Shown here: one piece after another, positions 12,501-25,200 of the stretch
How positions within the stretch are numbered: position 1 is the stretch's first letter
Layout: every line of letters starts with the position of its first letter
Assembly (NCBI RefSeq): GCF_000003815.2
Contig: NC_049988.1
Coordinates: 14,188,400-14,252,399 of the forward strand
Reading direction: 5' to 3'
Source of the DNA: Branchiostoma floridae
Lineage: Eukaryota > Chordata > Leptocardii > Amphioxiformes > Branchiostomatidae
Length of the DNA: 64,000 bases
The notes under the pieces: model-generated
What the model was told of the DNA's origin: nothing
The model's database searches: none
What the model saw: only the letters and a program-made list of their open reading frames with translations
Position numbers and translations under genes: made by a program

Positions 12501-12702
12501 GCAAGATGATGAGAATGACAAGGAGGAGGGTGAAAAGGACGAGGATTATGATGATGAGGATGATGAAAAAGATGAAAAAGACTATAAGGATGAGGAAGAT
12601 GATAAGGATGGGGATGAGGAGGAGTATGATAATGAGGAAGAAGAAAAAGATGAGAAAGAGAATGGAAACAATGATGAAGACTACTATGAGGATGACACGT
12701 AG
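3585..12702 (+). CDS. C1GALT1: Glycoprotein-N-acetylgalactosamine 3-beta-galactosyltransferase 1 (T-synthase)
   Basis: The protein adds galactose to GalNAc-Ser/Thr in the Golgi, making core 1 O-glycans. Exon 1 is 3585-3837: signal-anchor helix around residues 8-30, ATG in good Kozak context (caagATGG), alternative in-frame ATG at 3558. Exon 2 is 8104-8756 and carries the catalytic domain: [16 protein letters not shown]-type start, metal-binding [35 protein letters not shown] and [13 protein letters not shown]. Both end at consensus donors, in phases 1 and 0. One of two alternative last exons follows: 11220-11384 (total 356 aa) or 11902-12702 (total 568 aa). The human enzyme is 363 aa, so the short form matches the family. 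The Cosmc-like exon lies 1.8 kb upstream on the same strand. Confidence 0.93.
4927..4975. repeat. Near-perfect 21-bp-arm hairpin
   Basis: The left arm starts CTTGTACACAACCA and the right arm ends TGGTTGTGTACAAG. The 21-nt arms differ at one position and enclose a loop of about 7 nt. It lies in C1GALT1 intron 1. It may be a tiny foldback element or a small-RNA precursor; the sequence alone does not decide. Confidence 0.6.
5995..6315 (+). mobile_element. tRNA-derived SINE, copy 2
   Basis: This plus-strand copy begins with 'gatgcaatggcagagtagg', has an A-box-like GTAGGTAGAGTG and a B-box-like GTGAGTTCGATCCCC, and continues with the same body as copy 1 ('tctctgcttagcactcagc', 'gtggactagccccctgctg'). 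It ends in a short AT-rich tail. It lies in C1GALT1 intron 1. Confidence 0.7.
10746..11077. mobile_element. 332-bp MITE with CAGGGCTCGAAATAC terminal inverted repeats
   Basis: The element starts CAGGGCTCGAAATAC and ends GTATTTCGAGCCCTG, an exact terminal inverted repeat. Subterminal regions carry several copies of GTGCAGGTA or its complement. A second copy lies in opposite orientation at 23580-23912 and matches along its length. No coding capacity is present. The termini and subterminal motifs suggest a nonautonomous hAT-type element, but a clean target duplication is not visible here. It lies in C1GALT1 intron 2. Confidence 0.8.
11220..11384 (+). CDS. C1GALT1: C1GALT1 alternative terminal exon 3a (short C-terminus)
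   Basis: After the acceptor TTTACAG the exon encodes 54 residues: [33 protein letters not shown], then a proline-rich end (KIPPPQ) and TAA. This matches the C-terminal part of vertebrate T-synthase, including the CCSD motif and the YHLRP(F/Y)GY segment. It begins in phase 0, fitting the phase-0 donors of both C1GALT1 exon 2 (8756) and the Cosmc-like exon (1765). A near-identical homologous exon lies 517 bp downstream. Confidence 0.88.
   Translation, partial: GPDCCSDYAISFHYVSPANMYVLEYMTYHLRPFGYNYTPPIDLNRPRTKIPPPQ
11902..12702 (+). CDS. C1GALT1: C1GALT1 alternative terminal exon 3b with long acidic tail
   Basis: After the acceptor CCTGTAG the exon encodes [15 protein letters not shown] and [18 protein letters not shown], paralogous to exon 3a. 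It then runs on for about 225 residues of low-complexity sequence: first lysine/glutamate-rich (about 11980-12300), then dominated by Asp/Glu with Lys and Tyr, ending DEDYYEDDT. The frame stays open for 801 nt to TAG. As a lumenal Golgi tail this is unusual for the family. Its repetitive GAT/GAG codons could reflect expansion of a coding minisatellite. The exon is phase 0 and mutually alternative with 3a, because 3a ends in a stop. Confidence 0.85.
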
Positions 12703-13493
12703 CAAATAGTTTGGAAAAATAGACCTGAAGATCTGGTACTCCTTTGAATGTAGAAATTTATGATTGCAAATAGATAAGTTAGAAATAGAAACAATGAGGT
12801 TAAAACAATTCCACCCGTCTTTGAAGATTTTTAAAGGGGTTAAAACATGTATTCCAAAAGGTTCACTCAAAGTTGAGTTGGTTATCTTCTGAGAACAATT
12901 AAATTGACAGGCAATGTCATGTAAAGTATTCAGTGTTTTTGTGAAGCTGGTATGGTGTATTTCCTTTTTTCATCACATGCTCTTTGAAATTCATCAAAAC
13001 TACACTTTTCATATCATTTTCATATCATAAACATAATCATGTTCTGACATGAACATTTGAACCCATATCTTTGTAAACTTATTGGTCTATACAAACCATT
13101 ACCAAGTGCTGCTGATCCCCCCTTCATATTGTGGACGATCTTCGAGCGTACTTCGCAATTGTTGGAAGGTTGGCCGATTTTAATATCGACAGAGGGTCAT
13201 GCATATTTTTTGCCTGAAATGTCATTTAAATATCCAAATGTCATTTAGAGCTCGCAGACTTAGCTGGTGTGTTACGCCGAATGGCGGTTATACCGGCTAT
13301 ATAGATACAGATACAGATACAGATACAGACTCGTCGTCCGATTGATTTTCGCGCAATGTGAAGGTGGTATAACAAAACCTTCTGTTCGGAGATGCTCCAT
13401 CCATGGATCTTCTCTATGGTGTAACTGTTACCTCATCACTGTTCTTTGGTGTTTTTGTCTTGCCACATTCCTTCCTGAACCACCATACTGCTG

Positions 13494-13891
13494 AGGCCTA
13501 GGGAAAAATGTTGTGTTTCCTGTTCCAGACCTGAAAAAATCAGGGTCAGTAGAAAGGGATTACTAGTACCTTGTTCTTTTAAATCTTTTTTTAAAACTTT
13601 GGCCCAAACTCTTAAGTAATACTATACAGTTTAATAAAGAAAAACTGAAATGCACGAGGACGTGAGTTATATTTTCAAACTTCAATGTCAAACTTCAATT
13701 TTCTGCATAATGGTTACAAATCTGTGGATACCTTTATCCTTCATTAGATAAGACAAGCAGTTTTTTACTTGAGTAGGAATTAAAAATTGGAGCTGGAAAC
13801 TATGTGATTCCACCATCCACCCAAAAAAGTCTAGGGTCGGCAGGTTTTTCTAGGGTAGGTCGGGAAACATAACATTTTTTCCCCTAGGCCT
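13494..13891. mobile_element. About 400-bp MITE-like inverted-repeat element
   Basis: The left end reads AGGCCTAGGGAAAAATGTTG and continues TGTTTCC. The right end, read in reverse complement, is AGGCCTAGGGGAAAAAATGT and continues with the same TATGTTTCC-type sequence and an AGGGTCGGCAGG motif. The roughly 27-bp imperfect terminal inverted repeats flank non-coding sequence. The superfamily is not determinable by eye. Confidence 0.6.
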
Positions 13892-15564
13892 GAAGTAGAA
13901 ATTTTGACCCCAAATATGTATTGGTAATATAGGGTTACTAGGCAGCAGGGAAAAAGAGTTCAAACATGTGTCTTTTTCGTGTGTTGTTCCATCGATATGT
14001 GTACAGTTTTGTACTTATCAAGGCCAGAGATACAATTCTGTTTCAATTTTATAATGTTGATACAAGAAGTGGGGATTTGATGATGCAGTTCTATTGGTAT
14101 GCAACAAAGAGATACATGTATATGAGACACAAAAAAAGGTGATAAGTCCCACCTATATATGTATTAAGGTATATACCATGTCAAAAGCAAGGTATTGATA
14201 TTTTTCATATACAAATTATGTCTTGTGTCTCAGTATTGGATTGCAGCTGTACATAAAGACTTTGGTACAACATTTGAGCTAAACAAAGAAACAGTATCTA
14301 CCTGTTGAAATGGTGGGATTGATCCTATAAACGAAATGATTTATATTTTATTTGAAAAGCACTCAAAATAAATGCAGCATATCATGCTTGGTCTACTTTC
14401 GAAAAATGTAGCTGTTCATTAAGTTTACCCAAAATATTTTTCCCCTTGTCTACATTTTGTATTAAGAAAAATGAAAATATGCAATTTTATCATCCAAAGT
14501 ACTTAAATTTATTCACGATTGGAAACATTATCCACACAATCCCTTGTAATTAAAATGACCACTTCAATGACTTGTGATAATCTATACAATTGTTCGCCAT
14601 TACATGATGTTGGTATCATAACTGTACATGATGTATTAACATGTATGCTGCATTGTATTCTTTGTTTTCGGTTATGTCAAGTTGTCTTGTATGTATACAC
14701 ATATGTGTGTGTTTGACCTGTTCTTCAGGGATATGTTTAAGAAATGATCTCAACTTCTCATCAATTTGGGGTAAGGCATTGGTGGATTATAGTTTGTAGA
14801 TGAGTACTCTCTACTTATGGTAAGCATACGTTGATGATGGTTAAGCATATTATATTGTGGTAAGCATATTATGTACATTTTGGAGAACATTGAACTTGCT
14901 AGAAATGCAAGGTGTTTAGACTATATGTGGTATAGGTTGCAAGTATATGTGTATAAAAAGTTGATTGCATTTAGAACGTATCTTACATTGTTAAATCAAA
15001 GTGCCTGCTTCTCACCACTGCTAGGGTACCAAACTAGGGATGGTACACCATTGCATGATGAGTGATTGCTACATATGTTCTGGACAATGTGTTGAGAAAG
15101 ACGTGTTTATCATGGAAAAAAAGTTCTAGAAGATATTAGAAGTACATAGCTTGCTAAAAGAAATTTACCTATAATTATATTATTAGTGTCAAAGCTTGTT
15201 TATGTAGCATTTTGTAAACTCATTTGTGGTGACAAAAATTTGCCAGTAAGTGGAAAGGAGGTAAAAATTGTGTTTTCATATATTATTTTCCCTTTTACAT
15301 ACATTTTGGATGTACTGATACTGAAATGCAACTGTGCAATAACTACTGTACAACCCACCCTGCAGCTCTGTAACAGAACACAGCTTAGCTGTGTAAAGGT
15401 TAGGTGTGACAGGTAGTGTAATATAACCAGCTGCTGCTGCGCCATGTGCCTGCGATGCTGGTGTGTTACAGTACACTGAAGGTTGGTTTTACTGGCTATA
15501 CAGGTACTCAAATCAGCTGATGGTGTCTGTAAGTAAAGTTGTTCTGGCACAACCAACAATTTCC

Positions 15565-15692
15565 TAGCCTGGGTACCAAACAATAAACAATCCGATTTCT
15601 ACCTGGGCCCCTTACACTCGCTACTCTAAAAAAGCCTATTTAAGAAGGCCTTAAAAAGGAGGCCCGGTAGAAATCGGATGATACCCAGGCTA
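15565..15692. mobile_element. 128-bp foldback/MITE element
   Basis: The ends are TAGCCTGGGTA and TACCCAGGCTA. The inverted similarity extends inward through an ATCCGATTTCTACC / GGTAGAAATCGGAT pair. No coding sequence is present. The flanks ACAATTTCC and ACAAATTCC resemble a blurred target duplication. Confidence 0.65.
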
Positions 15693-18600
15693 ACAAATTC
15701 CCACCTACCAGTGCTTTTCAAATCAAAGAGTCAGGACTAATCTTGCAGAGCTCCCACCGATAATCTCAAAAGGCTGTCCTAAAAACCATTCCGTTCATGG
15801 ATGCATGTTGTACAGTAGTGTACAATGTCACTCAATACAATTCAACTACATGTTCTTTATGTTAGAACAACTATTAACTTTTATTCTTTGAGATAGGAAA
15901 CAAATTCAAGGGGAACATACAGGTACTATGGACTAGGATTGCTATATGTGGTGATTAGCATTTCTTCAAATATCTTGTGATTTTAAAACATTGCTTAGAT
16001 TGTACTGTCATTGATTTAGCAGATCTTGGAAGTGGTCAACAACAACACAATAATCATTCAATATAGATCTATATGTGCAAATAACAGCAGGTATTTTTTA
16101 TAGCTGTTTCTGTTTCATATGTTTGTGCCTTCAGCAGTTTGGTGACTGAAAGCAACACTCAAAACCCGACACTCGCACTGCCATGTGAAAATGACACTAA
16201 ATGTTAATCTCCAAGCAGATCCACGATGGCGCAATATAGTATCAAACCCACTTTAGGATCTGCATTCATTCGGCTTCACAAAAGGCTATTAACATCCAAT
16301 TGTTGCCTAATCAAACTGCTTGTTGTGTAGGTGTTAACTGCCCTCCTTCCTGTTTGGCGTGGATCTCCTACAGGGATGTGCGCGGGTCAATGCACTTGTC
16401 CCAATAAAGATATAAATTACTCGTAAAATCACTAGCACCTTGGATATTCGTGTAGCTGTTAATATAGCACAGGGAGGGGCAGAGACACCTTTATTCAATA
16501 GAAATGCTCCTCCCTGTTCGAATGAAGGCAGATCTCCAGTGCCCATTTGACTTCCTTTGGCCGGCTATACTCCCTTGGCTACCTTTGATACTATATTATG
16601 GCACCGTAGGATCTGCTTTGAGATTAACTAAATGTATTTGTGAACTACAAATGTGCAAGAAAACATGCCTGTACATAACAGCAACTACAACATGTATATC
16701 CTGGTATGTGGCTAAACTAGCAGCTGCCTATATCAGAAGACCATGTAAATAAGATGGCTTTTTGATAGTTGTATTGGTTTGAGTGAACTAGTAGTAATTG
16801 CGTTGCACTTGTAGATGATTTTCTTAGTTTAGTACAGAATCCTTTATGCAGAATTATTTCGTGTAGACATTCCAGGGTTGATGCTGTATGATAAAATGGG
16901 ATAATAAAGTGTAAAATATGTCAAAATCAAGTTTTGTTGTTGTTTTTTGTTTCTTTAGAAGGCTGCCTGAGACCCCATGTGGAAAATGTTGTACCAAATG
17001 TAGTTGTTTTTCACTCCATGACGTAGATAGGTTCATTGAGACTAGAGACCCTTGTAGTGCCTAGTACTAGTAGTATCACATAAGGCAGCAAGTTTCCTTG
17101 CTGCCTTGGTTACGAGCAATTACCCTTTAATGTGCTAGAGGCACCTCCCAAACATGGGACACCCATTAAATGTCCCTTTCAAACGATGGGTGCAGCCCCT
17201 ACTGAGATGCCATAACTAAGAAGATTGTTACAGTAAAGCCTTGCCCTAACTTCCGTTTCCCACTAACTAGAACCAGGAGCCTGTGAGGCCGCTACCAGTT
17301 GATCTCTCTGTGTATATAGAGTGGACTAATTTTCATGCTCTCTGACATCTTTTGCACCAGTCATCCCTCAGTAAGACTGCTGGGGCCAAACAACTACCGC
17401 AATTTTTGTTCAGCACCTCACATGATTGGAAAGGATGACTGCATTTCATTTTCAAACGTTTTCTGTTGGCTAAAAGATTAGTCTGCTTCTAATATCTACT
17501 TAAGCTTGCTGACATGGTTGTCAATTTCAAACTTTGGAAAATGGTATGGATGAATGTGAATCTTAACAACTGCTTGAAGATTAGTCTTTTCACTCTGAGC
17601 TGAGGAAACAGTTGAAAGGATAGGAATAGCACAAAAAGCAACAGGACAGATGTGAGACACTAGGCCTGTTTATTCCCACAATATTTAGACAGCTGACATG
17701 TACATGTGAAAGACCACTTCGTAGTTTAACATCTTTACAAAACACGGGAGACTTTCCGAAACCTAAGAACAAAATGTAGCTCTTTATTTTCATCTGGACT
17801 CCCAGAGTGTTTCTCATCAAGAATGAAAGGGACCCCAACATGCAGTTTTCTTACTCTGGGAAGGACAGTCTAGACATGATAAAATCCTTCTACTTGTTCC
17901 CAGAGTAAAAAACCTTTCTGATGGGGATAGGAAAAAAATACTCAAATTGTTACCATCACATATAATTCCACACAAATTCCACTGCAGTGCTTTTTACTAT
18001 TGGGACATCAAAATTAATATGGCTAATGTCAAAATTTTCTTACTGGTTGGAGTAGATATATAAAAAAAAAAGTAAAATGAGCTAAGGGTGGGGATGTTCA
18101 TACCAAAGACAGTTTTGCTTTATCCGTGTTCAACAGGGTGAAAATCTTAAAATGTATGGATATAATTTGCTATAAATACATAGTATACTTGTGACTGTGT
18201 GTGAGGTTCAGTTATTCACAGTATTACATTATATGTATGACATATTCAGTATTCAACAGTAAAAAAAAAAGTCCCTTGCGATGATATAATTTATCCATTC
18301 ATTAAAACTTCACACAGCTAAACTTTCCGTTGCTTTGCCTGGTCTTCACTATAATGAGATAGCTATTTTGTGTTCTTTGCATCTGTTTGAATGTTGAAAA
18401 TGCTAAGTTTTGTTGCATATGACAAAAATGATCAAAGGCTGTCTACCAGGGTGGTTTGATTAGAAATTGACTTCATTTCCACCACTTCCTGTAGTCTAAC
18501 TGATAAAATATCACTGCTCACTTTTAGACCCTTTTTTCATAATATGTACAGTAAAGATGTGTTTTGAAAGCTTCAGGGAGGAAAGAGAATATCAACAAAA

Positions 18601-19290
18601 TATCTCAAAACACCCTGTAGTCAGCCACGTTCACAGGCACAAGATAAAATATCCCAGCTCACATATTAAAGATAGAGTCACGTACACGAAAATCAGCCAT
18701 TTTCTATTAGCTATGTGATCCATTCTCAATGTCTTGAAATTCAATATTTCTTTCAAAACCTCCAAAGACCAGTCTGCCATATATTAGAATTTTCTCACTG
18801 AACTACCAAGAGCTAGCTGAATACAAGTGTGTATAATACAATATCTGAACAAGCATCTTTAAAATGTTTTTCGTCTTTTGTGCACAGTATCTTTCAGACA
18901 CAAAAGTATGATGTGCATATTCATCTACTGCGTTTTTACACAACGTCGAGTGGTGGTCTAAGTTAAATGCAGCAAGGAATGGGGTATAATCCACAAAAGA
19001 TATGGGGGAACAGGGTAATGTAGATAACACAAGAAGCCATGGCATTTTCCCAGCAGCAATTTTTCTACCACCAGCAGCTCAGCCATCTACATTCAGCTCA
19101 GCCATCTACATTGTACATGACCACTGTCTTCAACATTTATCCGTCATAAGCAAATGGTATTATTTATAAGAGTATTACAAATGGGAAGAGTTTCTGGCTG
19201 AAGACTTTGGAGGTGTGAAGAAAGAAATATGGACTTCTACAAAGACATTGTATTTGCTCTCTGTCTTTCTATGTCTGCGGTGAAGCGTGG

Positions 19291-22200
19291 TTATTGTGCT
19301 CCGACCAGCTTTTTCAGCCCCTCGGTGGACATGGACTTGGGTCGCTCCAGCGGAAGGCCCAGGGCGCGGCTCCAGATGTAAGAGGCGAGGCAGCCGAGGG
19401 CGCGAGACACTCCGAACAGCACGGTGTAGTATTGCATCTCTTTGCAGCCATAGTACTGGAGAAACAACAAGGAAAACATTACCAGGATTGCTACGAGGCA
19501 AAATAGATGAAAATGTGTCTAACAAGTACTTTTTGTGCTGGGTAATGTTTGGGAAACCCCAAAGACATGGAGTCAATAAATGGATGAAGACCTACGCTAT
19601 AGTACGTTTTTGCCTAACTGCACTGAGTATACAACAAATACAGTACATGTATATGTTTCCAAACGTTCATCATAATTTAGCTTATAGGTTTGACTTATGG
19701 ATGAAGACTTGTGCTATAGTACATCTTTGCCTAACTGCACTGACTATAGGTAGTGGTGCGTACCGGAGCTCACATTCCGGTTCAGGTCCGGACTCGAGTC
19801 CAGAGATTCCGGTTCAGGTCCGGACTTATAAGTCCGGTTTTTGACGGCCGCTAAATTTTCCGCATCAACACAAGCATTAAGCGACTTGCCCTATGCGAGG
19901 TCCCCTAGCTAGCGTATCCGGCAACCGCGACCACTCCTCGACCGGGCCGCATGAGATAAAAAAAATATAGCCGAAGACGACTGCGTCATTTTCAAAGGTG
20001 TAGCAACATCGATTTTCAATGATAATTGTCGGGAAATCACGGTAGAATATGGCCTTTTCGGCTTGTGTTTTGACGGGCCGAAATTTCAGCATGGCGCTGG
20101 CGAGGTCAATACGGGTCATTGGGATAGCCTACTGTGATGCGGGTAGAAGCGATGCATGCGGTTTCATTATTCTCTACATTTAACCTTACAAATGAATTGT
20201 AAGTTTATTCGTTACAGATTTGAAGGAAAGAAATATCAAATAAGTTTATAACTTCATAATATTTATCTAAATAAAGTTGTCTGTGTTTCTTTTTAACAAA
20301 CTGCTCGCCCATGCTTTTAGTGAAGTAGCCCGACAAGCGACAAACGTGACAACAAGCGCGGGTGATTTGTTATAACTTGTATTTCTCGGGAAATTTCTCA
20401 TTTATCAGAAGGTATGGGACTTCTAAAACCCACACCAGGAGATAAACAAAATCACAGACGTTATTTTCATGGGTGAAATTATTAAAATGAACCAGTCATT
20501 TTTGCCGCGTTGCCGGATTTTGAAAGAAGGTTTCCGTGCGGACGGTGGCGCGACCATGTGCTAATGGCCCGCTCATGCTGGTAGGACAATCTATTTTCGC
20601 AAACATACAGGTATTTTCGGGCCCGTTGGCTGCAGTTAGTAAAGTAACATAGGTATCTAGCGTTGTTTTAGATGATACTAGTATACAACAAGAAAGAGAT
20701 TTCCGGTTTTCCAAAGAACCGGTTTTCTACGTTCCGGTTTTAACCGGACTTGAACCGAAAGTTATAGCAAGTCCAATTCCGGTTCGGCGAACCGGTACGC
20801 ACCACTAACTATAGGTTAAAACAAATACAGACCTAAGCTATAGTACATTTTTGCCTAACTGCACTGACTATAGGTCACAACAAATACATGTTTACAAACA
20901 TGTTGGTACAAGTATAGTACTTTAGCAGATAGGTTTTACTTCTTCTTGCTTCTTGGTAAAAATGGTGAAAATGTATGTGTCAATGATAAAGCACTGCAAT
21001 CGAGTTAGGGTCCTGAAGAATTTGGATTTATTTATTGGCTCCATCTGTTGGTGTTAAGAAGTCAAACCTCCCAGTGAAGTAACTGTATGTAGAATCTTTC
21101 TTTCTTTCTTTCTTTCTTTATTTGCCAATGATACAACTCATTACACGGATCTACCTAGGCAGCTTTGGGCTGGTAGCGGCAGATCCACAGAGATACAGAC
21201 GAACATACATCATCGGTCGACGTGATCGCACATGTTCGCACATGTTTACACACGACGGGGTTATACCGATAATCATAAGATAGCTGTAAAGAATAGACAC
21301 CTGTTACTTTTTTTACTGTCTGTACCCTTGCAATTAGCCTACGGGCATGAATTTGTAAATAAATTAAACAAAAAAATATGACATTTTGTTGTCCGAGGTT
21401 CTTACCTGCAGCAGCACACCACTGTGAGCGTCCACGTTGGGCCAGGGGTTCTTAGCCTTCCCCTGTTCCAGCAGCACTCCAGGCACAATCTGTGGTCAAC
21501 AACAGGCAGGCATGTCACGGCATGGGGTCACAGGTGACAGGGAGTTTGTAGTGACTATGTAATTGTGTATGCCTGACATACCTTTACACAGTACATGTAG
21601 CACAAAAGATTGTGATTATGATTTTTGGATAATAAGTGAAATGTAAAGTGTTTGTTAATCTATTTTTGTATTGATTTATTTATGTTCCCCACCACCTACC
21701 AACTCACACTGGACCTCTGGGAATAGCGGCTTTGGCCAACAGGGCCATCCAGTCGTAATAAAGGTTATGTATGTATATAAATAAATAAATAAAGGACTCA
21801 ACCGCTAGTTAGAGACATGATTCTTCTTAGACAATGACATGCATGACATTTATGTTATTCAAACACAACCAAAGTAGCAACAATTTTAACTTCAAGTATT
21901 TTAGTCATTATTATGCACGAAAACTAATCAGCGCTACCAATATCTATAGATTACAGATGCCCCAATGTGTCCCTCTTACCTTGTACAGCTGAGACACCAG
22001 TTTGAACATGGGATCATCAGGCAGGTGCTTCAGGGCGAACTCCCGCTGGCACGTGTAGCGGGGGTCCGTCTTACGCAGCACCGCATGGCCGTAACCAGGA
22101 ACAACCTGGCGGAAGTAATCCACATCACAACTCTACAACATATTCTGCTACCCAGGACAATGAGACAAAATTAGCTTGCCTTTGCAGCAAATTGCTTAAT

Positions 22201-25200
22201 ACTCTCATGGGGCAATACTGTTACCATACATGATGTACGTCAAGTATCTTAAATATCACAATTCATTAATTCAAAGCATGGTCTGAGAAAGAAAGCTTTC
22301 AGTGTCCCTTTTTTAATAAGTTTAGGCAGGGCTCTATCTTTAAAAGAACTATCATAATGTTCATCTGTCATTCTTTCCCATACTTTCTGATTTTGACAAG
22401 TAAATCATATCATGCCAGAATGGAGAATCACCTTCCATAAAAATGTTTGTAAAGCTAGATTTTGGCTCAAAGTTGTGTACAATGTATTTTTTTTACAAAG
22501 TGCATCATTCCTGGTTGATACTTTGAGAAATTTATTAAAAGTCACCTAAATCTTAACAAGAAACACCTATTCCGCCAAACCTTCCATTGGATTTTGGAGA
22601 ATCATAATAAATACATAAAATAAATTTTCTTCGTCTTTCCCTTAGCAAAAATGTATGCATGCTGTTGTGTATTTAATCTGTGGTGCATCTGTTTATAGAT
22701 ACAGCTGTGACTATAGTATATGGATTAAGTACATGTATCTTTACTGACCTGTCCACCCTTAAGTGTGTTCCAGATGAAATCCCTCAGCTGTTCATCAGAT
22801 ACCTCCCCTCCCAGGTCCTCCTGTAGCTTGGTCAGCCATACCAACACTTCCTATGGGGAGACAAGGACAAATACACTTTCAGTACAACACATCTTGCTGT
22901 GGCGGGATGAATGTGTATGTTTGAAAATTAACATTAACTGCGAAGAATATAGAAAATTCTAGTACTGAAGATTTTCAATCATCCACTGTGCACGGTATTG
23001 CAGCTGGGCTTACACAACACCATCAGGTCAATCGAGGTCACAAGACCAGCTTAAAGTCAATGCTGACGGACATCAGGAAAGAACCCTCAGCCCAAACACA
23101 ATTTTCACCAAAAATACGTCATCTCCTATGCTTTTCAGCATTTACTGTCATATCACACCAGATTATGAAAAGTGTGCACTCAAACCCACACGCTCGAATC
23201 TCTCATCAGTTTTTTGTCATTATACTACCACGGACCCCAGTCACAATAGGGTGTGTACTGTTAAGCCTGAATTCTAGTTGTAGGATATGCACAACGGCCA
23301 GTTTACCTGGTTTGCGAGCCCGTGAAGGGGTCCCGCTAGCCCGTTCATGGCAGCAGCAAAAGACAAGTACGGGTCGGACAGCGCACTTCCTACCAAGTGG
23401 CAGGTATGGGCGCTGACGTTACCTCCCTCGTGGTCGCTGGACAAGGGAAGAAAAACATTACAACATGTCCAAAAGTAGCACAAGCACTTGGTATATATTG
23501 AAAGGACAGTAATCAAACAGCTTATCTATACCTGGGAAGCTACACCTAGCTTGCAACTGTCAGTATCAAAGTATGTTGTCAGGGCTCAAAATACTTTTTT
23601 CCGCATACCTGCACTGGTGCAGGTAACATTGAAAATCACCTACACTGGACAAATTTCACCTGCACCACCCTGAACTTAAGAAATATTATGGATCATACTA
23701 AAATTGTTCAGGAGCCATGCATTGCTATTTTTTCTTTCATACTTTATCAAAGCAGCTAATAACAATCCATACACACCTTCATCATAGGACATTTATGTAT
23801 AAAATCCAGTATATGGACTATTGCAGGTTTGCTGCAGGTAGACACCAGAAATAGCTGCACAGCTCCAATTTTACCTGACTAACCTGCATTGCAGGTGGTA
23901 TTTCGAGCCCTGGTTGTGCTAAATTCTTTTTTTTTTTTTTTAAATCATTCTTTTTATTGTTTTCTTCAAACAAAAATGAAAACAAATGGAGCATGGCATA
24001 TAAAACAAGTTAACTGACAGCACATGCGTAACAACAAAAACTAAATAAAACCAGTGAACAATGTAGATAATATAACAAAGTATTGTCAAGAAAGCAATGC
24101 AACCCCAAATGCACACAATTTCTTCATGCAGATAACGAAAGTAAACCCACAAGTTTTCCCCATTTTCCCATGTGTTTTTTTGTTTTGCCTGTACGGTTAG
24201 AGATGATTGATTCTAACTTAAAGTAATATGTAATATAAGAAATAAATGATTTTATATTAATACACCAGTGTCGGTTTCTAAAGATAAACTGTTTTCCCAA
24301 GAGAAAAATAAGGTTGGACAGAGCTGGACACCGATCACTCAAATCCCCCAAAATAACATTACAAAGACTAACATGTAAATGATCACCAGTATGGCTGAAG
24401 TACCACTCTTCCACCTGTTGCCAAAAAAGTGCTGCAAACCTACAGTCCCAAAATAAATGGATGGAGGATTCTTCCTCTTCTTTACATAAGCTACATAAAG
24501 GGGACTCTATTAACCCCCACCTGTGTAATACTTGATTTGTTGTTAAATATTTAAATAATAATTTGTACTGGAACATACGCATGTGGGAGTCAATAGAGAT
24601 TTTATATGTCAAACTATATACTTTTTTCCACATAACTGGAATATTGAAATAATCTTCCCAATAGTATTGCACTCTGTCTGAAGAACCCCATAGCCTGGCC
24701 TCATGCATAAAAAAGGAATAAAGATTTTTGTTAATATTCGATTGGTGAAGCCAGCCTATGCCTCTACAGACGGGGATACAAACACTTAAATTTGGTGACA
24801 CCTGCTTCAGAAGATTTTTCCAGGGTAAGGGAATGGCAGAAATAATTTGATTATAAACAAACTCCGAACAGGTGTCACCAAATTTCAAAACATAATTTTG
24901 AAAGGATAAAAAATTATTTGCTGTGTCAAGAATGTCATTTACGAAAAGGACCCCCCTATTATAGAAAGACATTGAAAATAATGGTTTTCCACCAATACAT
25001 ATTTGGGAATTTAGACAAAGTAGTTGCTGCTTCACTTCAAGGGCATTCTCAGGGGGACGTAGTTGGAACTTCAGCCATGCTTGGAGGACTTGTCTATAAA
25101 ATACACTGATTGGAGCTTTCTCTTTTACCAACGTTTCAAAATCGCTGGGTGTAAGCTGGCAAAATGGAAACGTATTCGTAGTAAATAAAGGACTAGAAGA

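Larger units (their letters stand above)
12703..19290. other. Gene-poor interval between C1GALT1 and citrate synthase 3' ends
   Basis: The two flanking genes converge on this 6.6-kb stretch, so it should include both 3' UTRs. I see no supported coding exon. It contains a short (AGATAC)n run near 13300-13330, inverted-repeat elements at 13494-13891 and 15565-15692, a small inverted repeat near 17850-17910, and a 20-bp direct duplication near 19075-19115. No clear polyadenylation site could be assigned. Confidence 0.6.

Noticed and set aside
12383-12709. Met/Lys-rich plus-strand frame of 108 codons
   Set aside because: It is a shifted frame of the same acidic low-complexity coding sequence.
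12295-12870. 191-codon minus-strand frame, strongly hydrophobic
   Set aside because: It is the complement of the Asp/Glu-rich tail of C1GALT1 exon 3b; Ile/Leu/Phe richness follows from antisense GAT/GAA codons.
19175-19576. Open frames on both strands over the last citrate synthase exon
   Set aside because: They are shadows of the 19291-19455 exon, whose frame and splice site match citrate synthase exactly.
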